From positions 26,837,158-26,901,157 of the forward strand of contig NC_134024.1 of the NCBI RefSeq assembly GCF_040712315.1: a stretch of DNA of 64,000 nt, read 5' to 3'. The position numbers and the translations under genes are program-made. How positions within the stretch are numbered: the stretch's first letter is position 1; the number at the start of each line of letters is the position of its first letter. The notes beneath the pieces are model-generated. The model saw nothing but the letters and a program-made list of their open reading frames with translations. It had not been told where the DNA came from and ran no database searches. Of the stretch, positions 21,650 to 33,923 are shown in pieces. This stretch comes from Castanea sativa. Lineage: Eukaryota; Streptophyta; Magnoliopsida; Fagales; Fagaceae.

Positions 21650-23717
21650 TGTTGATGCTCACTTTTGACAAAAGACCCAACAGTAGAAGAAGCCCAACAA
21701 TATAAAGAATGTGAGAAAGGGAAAATAGTAAAGGAATAAGGAAACAAGTCCAGCAGGCTGAAATGACAGGATTGATGGCTAGCAAGCCCACAACAATTAA
21801 AAAGAGAGGTAAAGTTGAAATAAACGGGCTGAGGAAGCCCAAAGAATGAAGTAGTAAGTCCATGGGAATGAAAAGAGGTAAAGAAGAGGTAAATAGGCCG
21901 GGGAAACTCGAGAAATGAATTAGTAAACACAATGAGTCGGCCCAAAGGCCAATACGCCCAAAAAATAAAAAGAGGTAAAGATGTGATAATTGAGCCAAAG
22001 ATGCCCAAAGGATCTAACAAAAAGCCCATGAGAGTAAAAGAGGTAAAGAGAAAATAAATGGGCTGAGAAAGCCTGAGAAATGAAATAATAAAATGGGCTA
22101 GCACAGTAGAATTGTTGGCTAATAAAACCCAAAAAAAGTAAAGATGTGAAAAGTAGGTCTAGGAAGCCTTGAGTAAAAGATTGACAAAGAAGTGAGCTGG
22201 CACAATAGGAACGTCAGCTCACAAGTTCACGGGGTAACATGAAGTAAAATGGGGGGGGGGGGGGGGGCAGAAAATTTATAGTTGGCATGATAGAGTGATA
22301 TGGTAGGATCGATAGTCGAGAGGCCCACAAAAGCAAGGAAGAAAAACATGGACTCGGCAAGAAGATGAGGGCCCTTGCCCAAGCAACGCCCAATCCAAGA
22401 AGTGATAAAAGGCAGGAAACATGAGCCCAAAAGCCCACACATCCTTCACGCTACAAGAGATAAACACCAACTAGAACGTATAACAGAATCAAACAAACAT
22501 GGAGGCAGCAAAAATGGTATGAAGGCTAGAAAGAAACAAATTCAAACGAAGTGCTCATACACAAAGGGTCAAGGCACCACCTACTTGTACCAAGCCAATA
22601 CATAAGAGGTGGGTCACGGGTCAAGATATTCAAAGAGTGTGGTTTGGCGGTGGGGAGAAAAAGGGGGTCTATTTTAAGGTTCCTGCTTAAACTTCTTTGA
22701 GAGAAATGCCTTGCTAGGATGGCATCTCACCCAAAAGAAGTAAGTGTAGGCTGGGACCACTTGATGCATGCCATAGAGGTAGGTGATGGAGAGGCTTAAT
22801 TCTTATCTAGATAAGAGTAGTGAAAAAACAGAGAGATGTAAGAAACAAGAAAAGTAATTTTGTCTAGGAATGGAGAGTGATGCAACCAATACATTCAAAG
22901 CCATGGTAGTGGCTGAGCAGCTGGCAGGCCAATGGACAGTCTTGGAAGGACACTCATAAAGAGCCAAAACCAGTTGAGAGGTAAAAATTGTAAATCCCAC
23001 CATGACAGATAGTATAAAAAGTGGTAGCTGTGAACAGTAAAATGGGGGGACAAGGGACGGAAGAAACGAAAAAAGAAGAGGTAGAACAAGAAAGAAAAAA
23101 GAGAAAAGAAAAGAATATACAAAAATCATAGAGACATGAGTGGTAGGGATAGAGGCATGCATCAATAGACAACATTCTTTCTCTCCTTCTTGACAAACCC
23201 ACTCTCTAAGAGATTGAGGATTGAAGCTTAAACCATTTAGGCCATTTTTCCAAAGTGTGTAACTTCTATGGCAGAAGCCTTCTTTGAGGTTACTCACATT
23301 GGGGATTAGTTCCCTTCTTGTACTTGCATTTGCTGAGAAACTAAGCCTACTCTTCGGGCAGACACGTTTTTCTTCTATGCTTGTTGCGTTATTGTCACTG
23401 TTGTATTATTTTGTCATAACTTTATTAGGCCACTTTCCTTTATTTCGGTGTTAACGTTATTTGTTTAGTATTATAGTTGCTCTGCCATTCTATATTCCTG
23501 CAATAACATCTATAATAGTTGTTCTTGCTTGGCCACTTCGTATACTCAATGCTTCTGCTAGAATGCATCTATATTGGGACGGCTTGACTTGTGCATAAAC
23601 TGGCCTAAGGTGTATTTCATTTAGGCCAACCTCAACTCTTACCTCAGACCCACAGGCCGTAGTACGACATGAGAGATCAAAGCCCAACCACACAAAAAGG
23701 TCCACCACACAAATTTA
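21650..23717 (+). mobile_element. large LTR-like insertion, boundaries approximate
   Basis: About 2.07 kb interrupts the array flank: sequence left of 21645 and right of about 23718 matches flanks that are much closer together near 17345-17530. It starts TGTTGATGC, is rich in GGGCC/AGCCCA words, has a TATA-like AGTATAAAAAG near 23007 and an A-rich leader after it, all LTR-like. A 17-base poly(G) sits at 22251-22267. No matching target duplication and no coding domain were found, so solo LTR or internally deleted element remain open. Confidence 0.5.
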
Positions 23718-23861
23718 CAACTCATATAAGAATGAGAGAAACATTATTTGTTATGAAAATTGATAGTTTGTATTTATTTTAAATATTTTTCATTTTGTTT
23801 ATTTCATAATTTAAAATTTTAATGGATGCAACAAAAATATATATTGCCTTCATTTTGTTTA

Positions 23862-25630
23862 TTTCACAACAAGTCCTCAGTGACAGGTTGTTACTGGTTG
23901 TTATTATTAGGGGCAAAAAAGTAGTCTAAGTGATAAGTTCAAATTTAAACTAATAACAGCTAACTATTTATGATTTGTTGTGAAAATCTTGTAGACATAG
24001 CACTTCTCTTATATATATATAAAACCAAAACCTCCAAAACTTTCACAATTTTTCACGTTAGCATAATATTTAAATAATATTATCATTTTTATTAAATAAA
24101 ATTATTATTTTTAGCTCAAACTTATTAATGAGTGAAACTCGATCTCTCTAACAAATCTAACTTAAACTCAAACTCATCATTTTTTTTAAAACAAAAATTT
24201 TTTTTTTAATCTAAACTTAACAAGGAATGAAACTCTATCTCTCTAACAAGTCCAATTTAATCTCAAATTTTGAGATAAATATGAAAACTTAATTATTATT
24301 CCAATCCTAAAATCAGTAACCTTGAAGTGTAAAAGTGTCACAATTTTTTTATATTTTATTTTTACATAGAAATACCACCTTTAATTTTTTTTATCAACAT
24401 TTTCCTCTACTACTTTATCCACTTTTTGAATAGATACAAAAGGTAATCAATTTTTTTTCCCTTCACATCGTCTTTTTCTATGCTAAAATCAATAGCTAAT
24501 AGGTAGAAAGTGTCACAATTTTTTCCCTAATACACGGTTTCGTTTTTTATTTATGTTGAACTGTCACAATTTTTTTTAGTTTATTTATTCTTCTTATCAA
24601 AATTTTCATTCCACCATTATCAATAATTCTCCTTTTCTTATAATTCATATTGATTAGAAATCTAACTACTTTACAATTTGAAATTTTATACCAGATGAAA
24701 TTCTTCAAATTGATTTTAAATCGAAACTTCTGAAATTCTCACAATTTTTCATGTCAGCACAATATTTAAATAAAATTATCATTTTATTTAAATAAGATTA
24801 TTTTGTGTAGTCCAAATTTAACAAAGAGTGAAACTCTATTTCTCTAACAAATCCAACTTAAACTCAAACTCATCATTTAAAAAAAAAATTATTTTTATTT
24901 AATCCAAATTTAACAAGGGGTGAAACCTTATATCTCTAACAAGTCCAACTAAAACTTAAACTTAAACTCAAATATTGATAATTTATCTCAAAATTTTCGA
25001 GGTTAATCATGAACACAATAAAAGTAATGCAAATCCCAATTTTTTTATTTTTTATTTTAAAAGCCGAGAAGAGGTATGAGCTCTTCTTAAGTTATTTTCT
25101 TCTCCTCTACTTTGTTAAAAAAAAAAAAAATTATTTTATGGTTTTTCATATATTTTTTTAAAAGTAATTTTCGTACATGAACTACCAAACTGTCTTTAGC
25201 CGTTTTTTACAAGATAAAAAAGCTTGCAATAATTGAAATTATCTTTTAAATGTAACTCATATTTCTTTTATATTTCTCTATTATTTAGTCATATATATAT
25301 ATATATATATACATATATATATTTTTTTGTTTTAATAATTTCTAAGCAGTGAATCATCTGATTCTTTAATATTTTTTAGTATTTTAATAGTTTTAATATC
25401 TAAATTTTTGAATTATTTTTTTTTGCATAATATGAAATTGTCTGACATTTTTTTCGTAAACCATTGCATGTTCAAGCAATGGCTTCTTTATCGAATTATA
25501 ACACAAATTGAAGTCAGACAAGAGCAAATCATGCAATATTGTAGTTTCTTAATTAATTTAAAATCTTATAAAATTATTTTAGTTTATCTTACAAATAAGT
25601 AGATTTTCGTACATAAAATGGGTTGACGAC
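23862..25630. repeat. AT-rich insertion with an internal direct repeat
   Basis: Absent from the paralogous E unit, where the flanking sequences meet near 44533. It contains two copies of a roughly 280-bp segment (24010-24290 and 24715-25000) sharing CACAATTTTTCA, AATATTTAAATA, GAGTGAAACTC and CTCTCTAACAA. The first 150 bp resembles the MITE at 8312-8485. No coding potential was recognised; the element type is not determined. Confidence 0.5.
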
Positions 25631-25953
25631 TAAATATTATTAGGCATAAACAATCAAACAATAATTCCTGATGGCCACGTATCAATGTGCCGTCAACTCT
25701 TTTAAGGGAACTTGTTTCCCATCAAGGCACCAACTGCTGTTTCATAATCCTTGAACGTCAATGTCCAAATTCTAGATAACAAATTATACCCTTTTTTTAT
25801 TTTTATTTTATTTTATGAAACTTACAAATTATGATATAAAGTTTTAATTGATAGAAAATAAAACATGTAGATTCTACGGTCAAAGAGCTTTTTTTTTATT
25901 TTTTTTATTTATATGATATTCATTTTTCTAAATTGAATTTGGGGAAAAATAAT

Positions 25954-26145
25954 TCAAAAAAGGCAGAGGAGAATTAGAAAGTAATTATTTGCTAATAAAG
26001 TCAGGCCCCCAGGAATCATTTCATTGTAAGGAATTGATTGGTTCATAAACAGCCCTGGCTTGTTTGCAATACTCGAATTTGGTGGCTTGATTGAAACAAG
26101 TGTATGCAATTTCACTAACTCATTAGATTTAGTAATAGGATCCAT
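25954..26145 (-). CDS. small ORF in array flank (C unit), read-through version
   Basis: 63 codons beginning M-D-P-I-T-K-S-N-E. It aligns over its first 39 codons with the ORFs at 18185, 29864, 44842 and 48482. The stop shared by those copies (TAA) is TAC here, so the frame runs 24 codons further. No recognisable domain; doubtful as a gene. Confidence 0.25.
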   Translation of the reverse strand: MDPITKSNELVKLHTLVSIKPPNSSIANKPGLFMNQSIPYNEMIPGGLTLLANNYFLILLCLF

Positions 26146-26852
26146 ATAATATCTCAAATTAGAAAGGGAAAAAAAAGTAATTGGAATTAATTTGATATTT
26201 AATTAGTAAAAGAATGGTTGTCTGGTCATGGTTGAAACACTTCTTTATAAAATAAATTTTTTTTTTTAAATTTTAAAAATGACCTTGCTTCCATTTTTCT
26301 CTGATTGTGAATTGAATAAGGGCCAAAGATACAATGAAAGTGTGTGTTTTAGACCAGCAACAGACTTTGATTTGGCTATGCTCACCAAACTTTCATGGAC
26401 CATTGCTACAAAACCAAGACAACCTCTTTGTATAGCTTTTGAGAAGCAAATATAGTGTCAAATCTTTCCTAGAATGCTACCAAGTTGAGAATATTGTTCT
26501 TCCAATCCAACCTTGACATGATCCATAAAAGGGTGGACAAGAAAACTTTCAATCAAACTACTTTGGTGTTGCAATTTGATGTTTTATAGCTCTCTTTTAG
26601 CAAAGAAAAACAAAAAGATATGGCCATAATAGATGTCACAAAAGCACACTAAAAATAGCTAATCTTGCTTTATCAATTTTCCATATAGAAGGCATAGAAA
26701 TCACAAAGCATAAAAAGTACACTGCAGACTCTGCAGATAACTAAAAATACTACAACATGACCCATTATTGATGGTTACTAAACCACATAAGCCTCTGCCT
26801 CTGTGCACCTTTATCTTCTTGAGCCATGGTCATGGTGGTGTGGTGGGTGTGG

Positions 26853-27122
26853 CTAATTTAGCCTGCAGCAATCGACCTTATTGTTGGACTGTGGGGTTGG
26901 TACAGATTTGGGTACCAGAGATTTCAATATCTGTACCAACACTGACTTTTTCTTTGCCGGGAAAACACTTCCATTTTTCTGTTTGTTGGAGCTGAGCTGC
27001 TCTTCACTTGGGCTAGAGTCCACTTTCTTTAGCTCTATTTTAGTGCAACCACAGCAGCCCTCCTCTACATCTGAGTTCAAATTTCTCACCATCTTTGCCT
27101 TTTCCATCTTGTTAGTTGCCAT
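26853..27122 (-). CDS. array gene C, small Cys-motif protein
   Basis: 89 codons, intact. Layout: M-A-T-N-K-M-E-K start, then E-G-C-C-G-C-T-K (near 21-28), D-S-S-P-S-E-E-Q, G-S-V-F-P-A-K-K-K-S-V (near 51-61), Q-S-N-N-K-V-D-C-C end. It keeps the reading frame that B and D lost after K-F-V-A-A, so it is the best reference for the short form. There is no signal peptide or membrane span. The Cys cluster could be lipid-modified or metal-binding, which is inference. A conserved palindrome pair lies 90 bp upstream. The antisense strand is also open across this stretch but is broken in paralogs F and G. Function unknown. Confidence 0.68.
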   Translation of the reverse strand: MATNKMEKAKMVRNLNSDVEEGCCGCTKIELKKVDSSPSEEQLSSNKQKNGSVFPAKKKSVLVQILKSLVPKSVPTPQSNNKVDCCRLN

Positions 27123-27211
27123 TTCTCTTTTCTCCCTAAATTTGCCTTCAATTTTTCAACTCCAAATTGTGAAGATTTTTGAAGAGATTAATAATGTTAA
27201 GTAGAAAGACA

Positions 27212-27257
27212 CTCTTGAACGCCAAGAGTGAACTGCGACATTCTTGGGCGCCAAGGC
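27212..27257 (-). promoter_or_regulatory. paired palindromes upstream of gene C
   Basis: CTCTTGAACGCCAAGAG (27212-27228) and TTCTTGGGCGCCAAGGC (27241-27257), 90 bp before the ATG. The pair recurs in B, D, E and F. A conserved TATATCTACCATA-like block, read on the minus strand, lies just upstream (near 27282-27296) and may include the TATA region. Confidence 0.5.
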
Positions 27258-27517
27258 TGAGCTGGAATCTAACTATCCTATGGTAGATATATCTTTCTAC
27301 ACTTTTAATTTGATTTTTGTAGGTAATTCTCTGCTTTGCTGATCAGTGAAAAAAAAATTTGTCTTTGTTTAATAATAGCTAAAGAGATTTAGGAATTATA
27401 ATTACTATCTTTTTTTTTCATCTACTTTTATTCCAAGGGTATTTAGAAGTCGATGTCAATGACAGCTATCCAAATTGAGCGTGGCACACATGTCTCTCAC
27501 ATCGCAGCATAATCCAA

Positions 27518-27519
27518 TA

Positions 27520-27581
<62 letters not shown>

Positions 27582-27597
27582 GTGTGTGTGTGTGTGT
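27518..27597. repeat. compound TA/TATG/TG microsatellite
   Basis: Runs of TA, then TATG, then TG within the upstream region of gene C, directly after a conserved TCCAATAATAT block. Confidence 0.95.
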
Positions 27598-27899
27598 TAC
27601 TTCTAAATTTGTACTAATACATAAAGAGATTGGAGTTTATTAATTTCATTTGATTTTTAACGTACCCTTTAAAGTTTTTTAAAAAAATCTTGTACCCTTT
27701 GAATTCATAGGAAATCCCAGAGGAAAAAGCAGCAGAAGAGTCCATACCCCTTAACAAAGCCCAGTACTATATAACCTTACAATGTCCAAGCATTGTTTGG
27801 GCTGCTTAAAATATATAAGAAGAAAGAAGTTGAGGAACTTTAATTTATTTCCAGAAAAGAAAGGAAAGGTTGTTTGGAATGATTGTTTGTCAAAAATTT

Positions 27900-29863
27900 A
27901 ATCTTTTTTCCCACAGGTCAGTGTTTGTGTAATGTTGAGTTTGTAATGGACATTGACTTTAGTGTGTGTTTGCTCTGAGTTTGTGGCATGCTATATGTTT
28001 GATACAATGTCCATGTGGACCAGCATTTTATTGCTTCCCCAAATATGAGGCTTTGGAGGTGCAATTTATAAATTTTGTTGAATTATTTGAGTGATTGCAA
28101 ATGATGATATTCAAGCTCTCTTTACTATTTGTTGGTAAGCTTTTGTGGTTGTAAAATTCTTCTATTATAGATGCTTATTTGCCTATGTGGATTTTAACAG
28201 GAGGGTGACATTGAAAATCTGCTATTTGCTAATTGAGGAGTTATGGCCAGGATCCTATTTGGTCAGTACCTTATTGTTTTTTACCATGTTCAATCTTTAG
28301 AATATTTGTTTGGTTTGAGACTTTGAAAACTGAACAAAAACTCTAAAATCTTAAATCATGGATCGTTGGCATGAATCTATCTCAGCTTTCTTTTTCTTTC
28401 AATTTTTGCCTTCAGGTTTTTTATTTTTTATATTTTTTTATTACATTACTGTTTGCATCAATCTTTTCTGGAAATTCTATCTAAAGATCTGGTTGATTTC
28501 CAAATTATGGTCTAAATATCTAATTTGGTCAAGATTTTTTGTCCTAGAATGATATAAAAACATATGAGACTTATATCTTCAGAAAATTAGTTTATTTGGA
28601 ATTTGACAGAATTTGAGGTTTTTTTTTTTAATTATTATTATTATTTTTTATTTAATAGTAGGTTCCACTTTCTATCTATTCATTTCTCTTTCAAGTCCCT
28701 TCGATGTTTCTAGTGTCATATAAAGTGTGTCAGATATAACTATAGAAAAAACCCCATTTGAGCATTGTTGAGAATATTTAGGGCCCGTTTGGATTGAGGA
28801 GGGAGGGAGAAGGAGTAAAGAAGAGTAGAGTAAAGTTAAGTTGGCTGAAAATTAGCTAATCTTGAGCCAATTCTACTCTACTATACTCCCCCTCCCTCCC
28901 CTTCAATCCAAATTGACCATTAGGTTTTTGCTTTCTTAAGTCAAAATGGCAATATTGGATTACAGTTGATGTATGTTGAACTGGTTCAAAGTCTTTGGAC
29001 CCTACTATTTGCTGAGTGCTATGTTGTGACCAGTAAAAATCACAAGCTCGTGCACTCTAATTTGAAGTCAAAGAGTGCAGAGTGAAGACAGGGAAGATTT
29101 CTGTTGGTATAATATTGTTTTTCAAAATATCAATTGTCCAGAGCTTAGTTTTTGTGAATTGCTGAGGTTGTAACTTGCATTGACTTTAGTGTTTGTGTTT
29201 GCTGAGTTCTGAAGCTGCTACCAGTTTGACAAAATGTCTTAGGGACATGAGGTTTATTGCTGTTTAGGTTTTTTATCTTCACAACTTTGGATTGCAATTT
29301 GTAGGGTCTCAATTTGCTGAATTATCTAATTAATTGCAATTTATATAATCTGAGCTTGCTTTATTATTTGCAGATAAGCTTTGAGTGTGCAAAGACATTT
29401 TCTATTTATGGATTGTTATTTGCTAACTGAAGCCTTCAATCCTCGGTTGCTTTATCTGGTCAGCATCTTGTTCTTTCTTTCGTTTTTTAAGTATATTAAT
29501 GTTAGATGTAGGCTGCTGGTATGTATCTGCCTGTGCTTGGCTTTTTATTTCCTTTTGGTTTACATTAATCAACCTTATAACACTTTTATTAACCATTAAT
29601 TGTGGCAACTTTTTATTGATTATTATTTGGACCTACCACTGATATAATTTTTTCACTTATTAACAACCACTCAAAAAAAAAAATATAATAGCCACTTAAC
29701 AGATTAGCAATTTGTAATTTTTTTTTATAATCTAGCATTTTCCTTTGTATTAATATGCTACTATGTTGATTTCAAAATAGATAAATTAAAAAACACATAA
29801 TTTTTCGTAATACTTAATTATTAGCATATACTGTTTATAAATGTTAGCATGAATAATTTCATT
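27900..29863. repeat. array flank with two tandem module copies (C unit)
   Basis: Two related module copies lie in series: 27915-28290 (GTCAGTGTTTGTG..., GAGGAGTTATGGCCAGGATC) and 29100-29490 (GAGCTTAG...GAATTGCTGAGG, TATGGATTGTTATTTGC). The arrangement is repeated at 46560-48480 in the E unit with the same MITE between them, so the pair was duplicated together. No ORF with recognisable features. Confidence 0.75.
28781..28919. mobile_element. MITE (TTA target), C unit
   Basis: Inverted ends GGGCCCGTTTGGATTGAG and CTTCAATCCAAATTGACCAT are bounded by TTA (28778-28780, 28920-28922). The F unit has one TTA and no insert at the matching place (GATTGCTTAGG near 51430). An orthologous insertion is present at 47404-47541, so it preceded the C/E duplication. 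Confidence 0.85.
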
Positions 29864-29983
29864 TTAAACAATTGATTGGGTCATGGACAACCTTGGCTTG
29901 TTTTCAATACTCTGCATCAGTAACTTGATCGAACCAAGTGTATGCAATTTCATGAACTCATTAGATTCAGTAAAAGAATCCAT
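29864..29983 (-). CDS. 39-codon small ORF in array flank, doubtful gene
   Basis: Begins M-D-S-F-T-E-S-N-E-F-M and ends T-Q-S-I-V then TAA. Same length and frame as 18185-18304, 44842-44961 and 48482-48601, and closest to the last. It lies just left of the gypsy insertion at 30081. Confidence 0.28.
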   Translation of the reverse strand: MDSFTESNEFMKLHTLGSIKLLMQSIENKPRLSMTQSIV

Positions 29984-30080
29984 AATAATATCTCAAGTGA
30001 GAAATTAAAAAAAAAAGTAATTGGAACTAATTTGATATTGTAATTTGTAAAAGAATGAGATAGAACCAAGCTTAGACAAC

Positions 30081-30879
30081 TGTAAGTGCACAATTGTACC
30101 CAGGTCCAAAGACAGACGAGGGCTCGAGCCCAAAGACAGACGTGGGCTCAGGCCCAATGAGTCTTAAATAATAAGATTTGTAGAGTGTGGATTTGAAACC
30201 TAGTTTAGGGGTACTGGAAACTTGATAAGCAGGCTAAAATACCACAATCTTTGCAAATGATAGACAAATATGACAAGGGATCTTCCTCGGACGTGAGCCA
30301 AAGACGATTTGTATATTGCTTGTCTTTTATGCTAAAAATTACAGTTCTTAGTTCTTTTTCAGCTAACTGATTGATTCCCCCCCTTTCTCTTTCCTCTCTT
30401 CTCTTCTTAAATACTTCTTCTTCTTCCCTTTTTCGTCCACGTGTCGCACAAATCTTATCCTTAGATCCTCTCCCCCGCTTCCGCCACCTTCTTGAAGTCC
30501 TTAAATAATAGCAGGAAAGTTGAAATCCACTGTTCAGGGGTCATTTCCCCATTAATGCGGCCAGGGAGGTAGCTGCAGGGTCTTTAATGTGGAGGTGGCA
30601 GGCTTTTCTTGAGATATTTCTTTCACACCATTGCGTCTAGAGGGTACTTGGATCCCCCTCTTAACCAATAGTTTTTTCAGAACTCTGCCTTTAATCTCCT
30701 TAGCAAATTCCAGTGTCATCACGGGTCTGTCCGAGGGGACATTCGTCCTTGAATGGATCCTCGGACCTTTGCTCTGTGGGCCGACTTGTAATCCTAAAGG
30801 CCTTTAATCAAAAACAAACTGGCGCCCGTCAATAAAGCCCAAGGCCCAAATACTTGCTCAGGTCCTTTTACTCCCCACA
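30081..30879 (-). repeat. 3' LTR of the gypsy element
   Basis: On the minus strand it begins TGTGGGGAGTAAAAGGACC and ends GTACAATTGTGCACTTACA (799 bp, TG...CA). Host sequence left of it, ending GCTTAGACAAC, matches 48690-48700. A TATTTAAG box lies near 30407-30414 on the minus strand. No second LTR is present. Confidence 0.8.
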
Positions 30880-31376
30880 ATAGCCCTTCAAAACTTTATT
30901 TTTCCCCATCCGAGGAGAAAATTAAAGTTTTGATCTGACCAGAATACCTCCCACACGTTTCATACACCACCACGCGTGTGGAGGTCCTTTCGTTGCCCAG
31001 AAAATGCCGTTTGGCACTTCGAATCCCGGAACGCGTGTATTTATGGCCGCAAGTTACACCTTGTTCCCCACGTTCAACGGTGAGATGAACATCTAACGGT
31101 CCAGGTCGGCCCTTGAAAATTTGAGCGGGACAAATCCAATTTCGAGGCCGCTCCCGCACGTCAAAATGCTTGGAAACCCGCGCCTTCATTCATTTCTTCA
31201 GAATTCAATCACATCAAAGTATCAGTCATCGCCTTTTCTCTCCAGAAACCCGTGGAAACTCGCATAACCAAATCTCGTAAGTTCTTGCTTTCTTTACTCC
31301 TTTCTTCTCGGATTCTGTCCTCGGCTCCCTTCTTAACTACTTATCCTCTCAAAACTTGCATTTTCTTTTCTCCTAG

Positions 31377-33923
31377 ATGGGTAGGTTTAAGTGCTTAGTA
31401 GATACCGCTGCTGGGATGGAAGGTTTTAGGGTCAAATACCAGATTCCCAATGACATAGGCTTAGAATATTGCCCAGCAGAAGCCGTAGGTGGTTCTAGGA
31501 AAACGGGAGAGGTTATCATCTCTATGATTGCCTTCATAGAAGGTGGGATGACCCTTCCTATGAGAAGTGTAACTAGGGAATACCTTCGCAATCATAGGTT
31601 ATGCCCAGACCAATGCCTACCCAATGTATTTAAGGTCTTAGGAAGTGTCGATGCTCTAAATAAGCAGATGGGCTTGAACCTCACATGGCACGATGTTGCC
31701 TTCATGTACGAATGCCACAAACTCAAGAACGTAGGTTATTTCATTAAGTCGCGGTCTAGTGTAGTTAGGTTGATTTCCTGTCTGCCTAAGTCCAACAAAG
31801 GCATAAAGGATGACTACCTCATCGCCTCAAGCAACTGGCACGACGGCCCTCACTGCCCAGTCGTATGGGGAAATCCAGGTGTGACTCCTTAGGAGTTAAT
31901 TTCCCTACCCTGTGATTCGATCTCAACACCTTTAAATGTTTTATATCTTATTGTACGCTACTGCTTCCGATTTTTCGCATTCATTACAGATCTGACCATA
32001 CTTGTCTTCTTGGGTGTCTTTTCTCGCAGATAAACAGCACGTGCGCCCATGCCTGAGCCATTGTAACGTAGCCGACCTAAACCATGTTCTCCGTTCAGAA
32101 GTCTTTGTGAGTGAAGACTTGCAAGTAAGAGCGGCTCATTTAATATTGGGATACGACCCCATATCCTCGGACTTCCAAGAGATAGAAAACGCGATTATCG
32201 TGGGGGACAGGCGACGCAGGAGGATAAACGTAGCAAGGCCGCACTTTCTCGCCGACCACGATATTCCTGACAAACCCAACACCATCCTGTACAAGGCAAT
32301 CCCTCTCTCGGTGCACTCTTAAACGACCGCCGCCCCGGAGGAGCAAGTGTCCTCGTCGCACTCGTTGGACGAGGAGATAGACCAGTTTCAGCTCGAGGAC
32401 ATCGAAAGATCCCGAGGAAACCCGTTTGTCGTACTCTCTGACGAGGAGGACGAGCCCATCGAGGCCAGCGGGATAGCAGGCTTGATAGTTGCACGCCCCG
32501 ACACCAGCTCCGAGGAGGAAGAGATGGACGTGCTTAAAGGACTCATGCATAAGAGGGGCAAAAGAGTCGCCAAAAAAGGAGCAGGGGGTCTCAAGTTCCT
32601 CCGTCCTTGCCACTACCCCCTCCTCTAGCCGATCCTAAGCCTCTCGTCGAGGAGCCCAAGAAGAAGAGGAAGGGAGAGGCCGAGGAAGCTGGTGGCCAAA
32701 AGTAGAAGAAGCTGAAACAACAACAACAGCAAACCCAACAGCAGAAACTGGACAAAGGCAAGGGACGTGCTCCTTCAGTAGAAAGCGGGGAGATAAGGAA
32801 CCTGGCCGAAGTGCGCCGAGCACCGGCTACCTGGTCTCCCGAGCTGAAACTGGATGGGGCACCAATCTCTTGCCAGTCCAACATTAGGGTGTTCCAAGAA
32901 GGCCATGCCCTCCACCTGGCCAATGCGTTGGAACGTCCCCTTCTTCTGCCCAAGGACATGGAGGCCTTGCAGAAAATGAGCCAGCCTCATATGTTCCTTT
33001 CTTTGAAAAGGGACTTGGCCCTGGTAAGTTTCGAACCTTATCTTCAATTCTTTTTCATTGTATCTAACTGTTATGAGATATTTTTATGCGTCTGACCCCT
33101 TGGCATTCTGCTACAGGCCATCCAGGAAGTTTTTGTTGCCGAGAAGTTCATGGAGGATTCTCGGAAGAGGGCTGGAATGGAATAGGAGATTCGGATGGAG
33201 ACCGAAAAGTCCCTAGGCCAGGCCCTCGCAGAAAACGAGAAACTCACCTCTCAGCTGGCGAATCTAAAAAGAGAAAGAGACGGCGCTGAGGCTAGCCTGA
33301 GAACCATGAGGACCCAAGTGGAGGGGCAGCGCAAGCTTCTTCATCAAAAGGATGAAGAGCTATCCAAAGCCCAGCAGGAGTGCTCTAACTTTGAGAAGGA
33401 GCTTGCGAAGATGAAGGACGAAGCTCGTACCTTCAAGGGTTCGCTGGAGGCCGCAAAGAAGGCTGCTTACGACGAAAGGGTGGCGGCCACAAAAAACCAG
33501 CTGACAGAAGAATTCGCGGCTTTGTACCAAGAATACTGCAAGCAGGTTTGGGGGGAAGCCTTAACCGCAGCAGGGATTCCCTCAACTTCTGAGTTGAGGA
33601 AGCCCGAGAACACCTGGCTTCCCGTGGACATACAGGAGATAGAAGAGCCTCCTGCTATCACTCCTGCCCCTGAGACGGCTCTTTCTACGCTCCCTCTAGC
33701 GATCCTAGAGCCCATTCCAGATCCTACAGAACCTATAGGTTCCAATAAAGAGAAGGAACACGGTGGAGGTGCTGAGAAGGACCTAAGTCAAAGTGTTGAG
33801 CCCATCATCCCTCCATCAACTACAGCAAACAAAGGAAAACAAGTCATGTCTTCCTTTGAGATGGAGTTAAAAAGCACTGAGGCCACCAATACTTCTCAGC
33901 AAGACCCCCCTCCAAAAACTTAG
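31377..33923 (+). pseudogene. extra plus-strand ORF of the gypsy element (putative gypsy-type transposon protein)
   Basis: Three exons can be read. Exon 1 is 31377-31878, the intron 31879-32028 (GTGTGA...TCGCAG), exon 2 32029-33023, the intron 33024-33116 (GTAAGT...CTACAG), exon 3 33117-33923. The first junction restores a codon in phase (...W-G-N-P, D, K-Q-H-V-R-P). The N-terminus resembles the plant putative gypsy-type transposon domain. The middle is acidic and Gln/Lys-rich, and exon 3 is a long coiled coil (A-E-N-E-K-L, K-R-E-R-D, L-H-Q-K-D-E-E-L). In-frame stops at 32320-32322, about 32703 and 33183-33185 make it a pseudogene. The role of these proteins in the element is unknown. Confidence 0.75.

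Noticed and set aside
21637..22132. Three overlapping minus-strand ORFs of 70-155 codons
   Set aside because: Several frames open at once over a low-complexity AAAG/CCCA-rich stretch of the LTR-like insertion; repetitive Phe/Ser/Leu products.
22251..22267. Seventeen-base poly(G) as a quadruplex or functional site
   Set aside because: A homopolymer in a decayed repeat; it may be partly a sequencing or assembly artefact.
22803..23297. 164-codon minus-strand ORF
   Set aside because: Lies in the promoter-like part of an LTR-like insertion, hydrophobic from T-rich DNA, no domain, opposite to the inferred LTR orientation.
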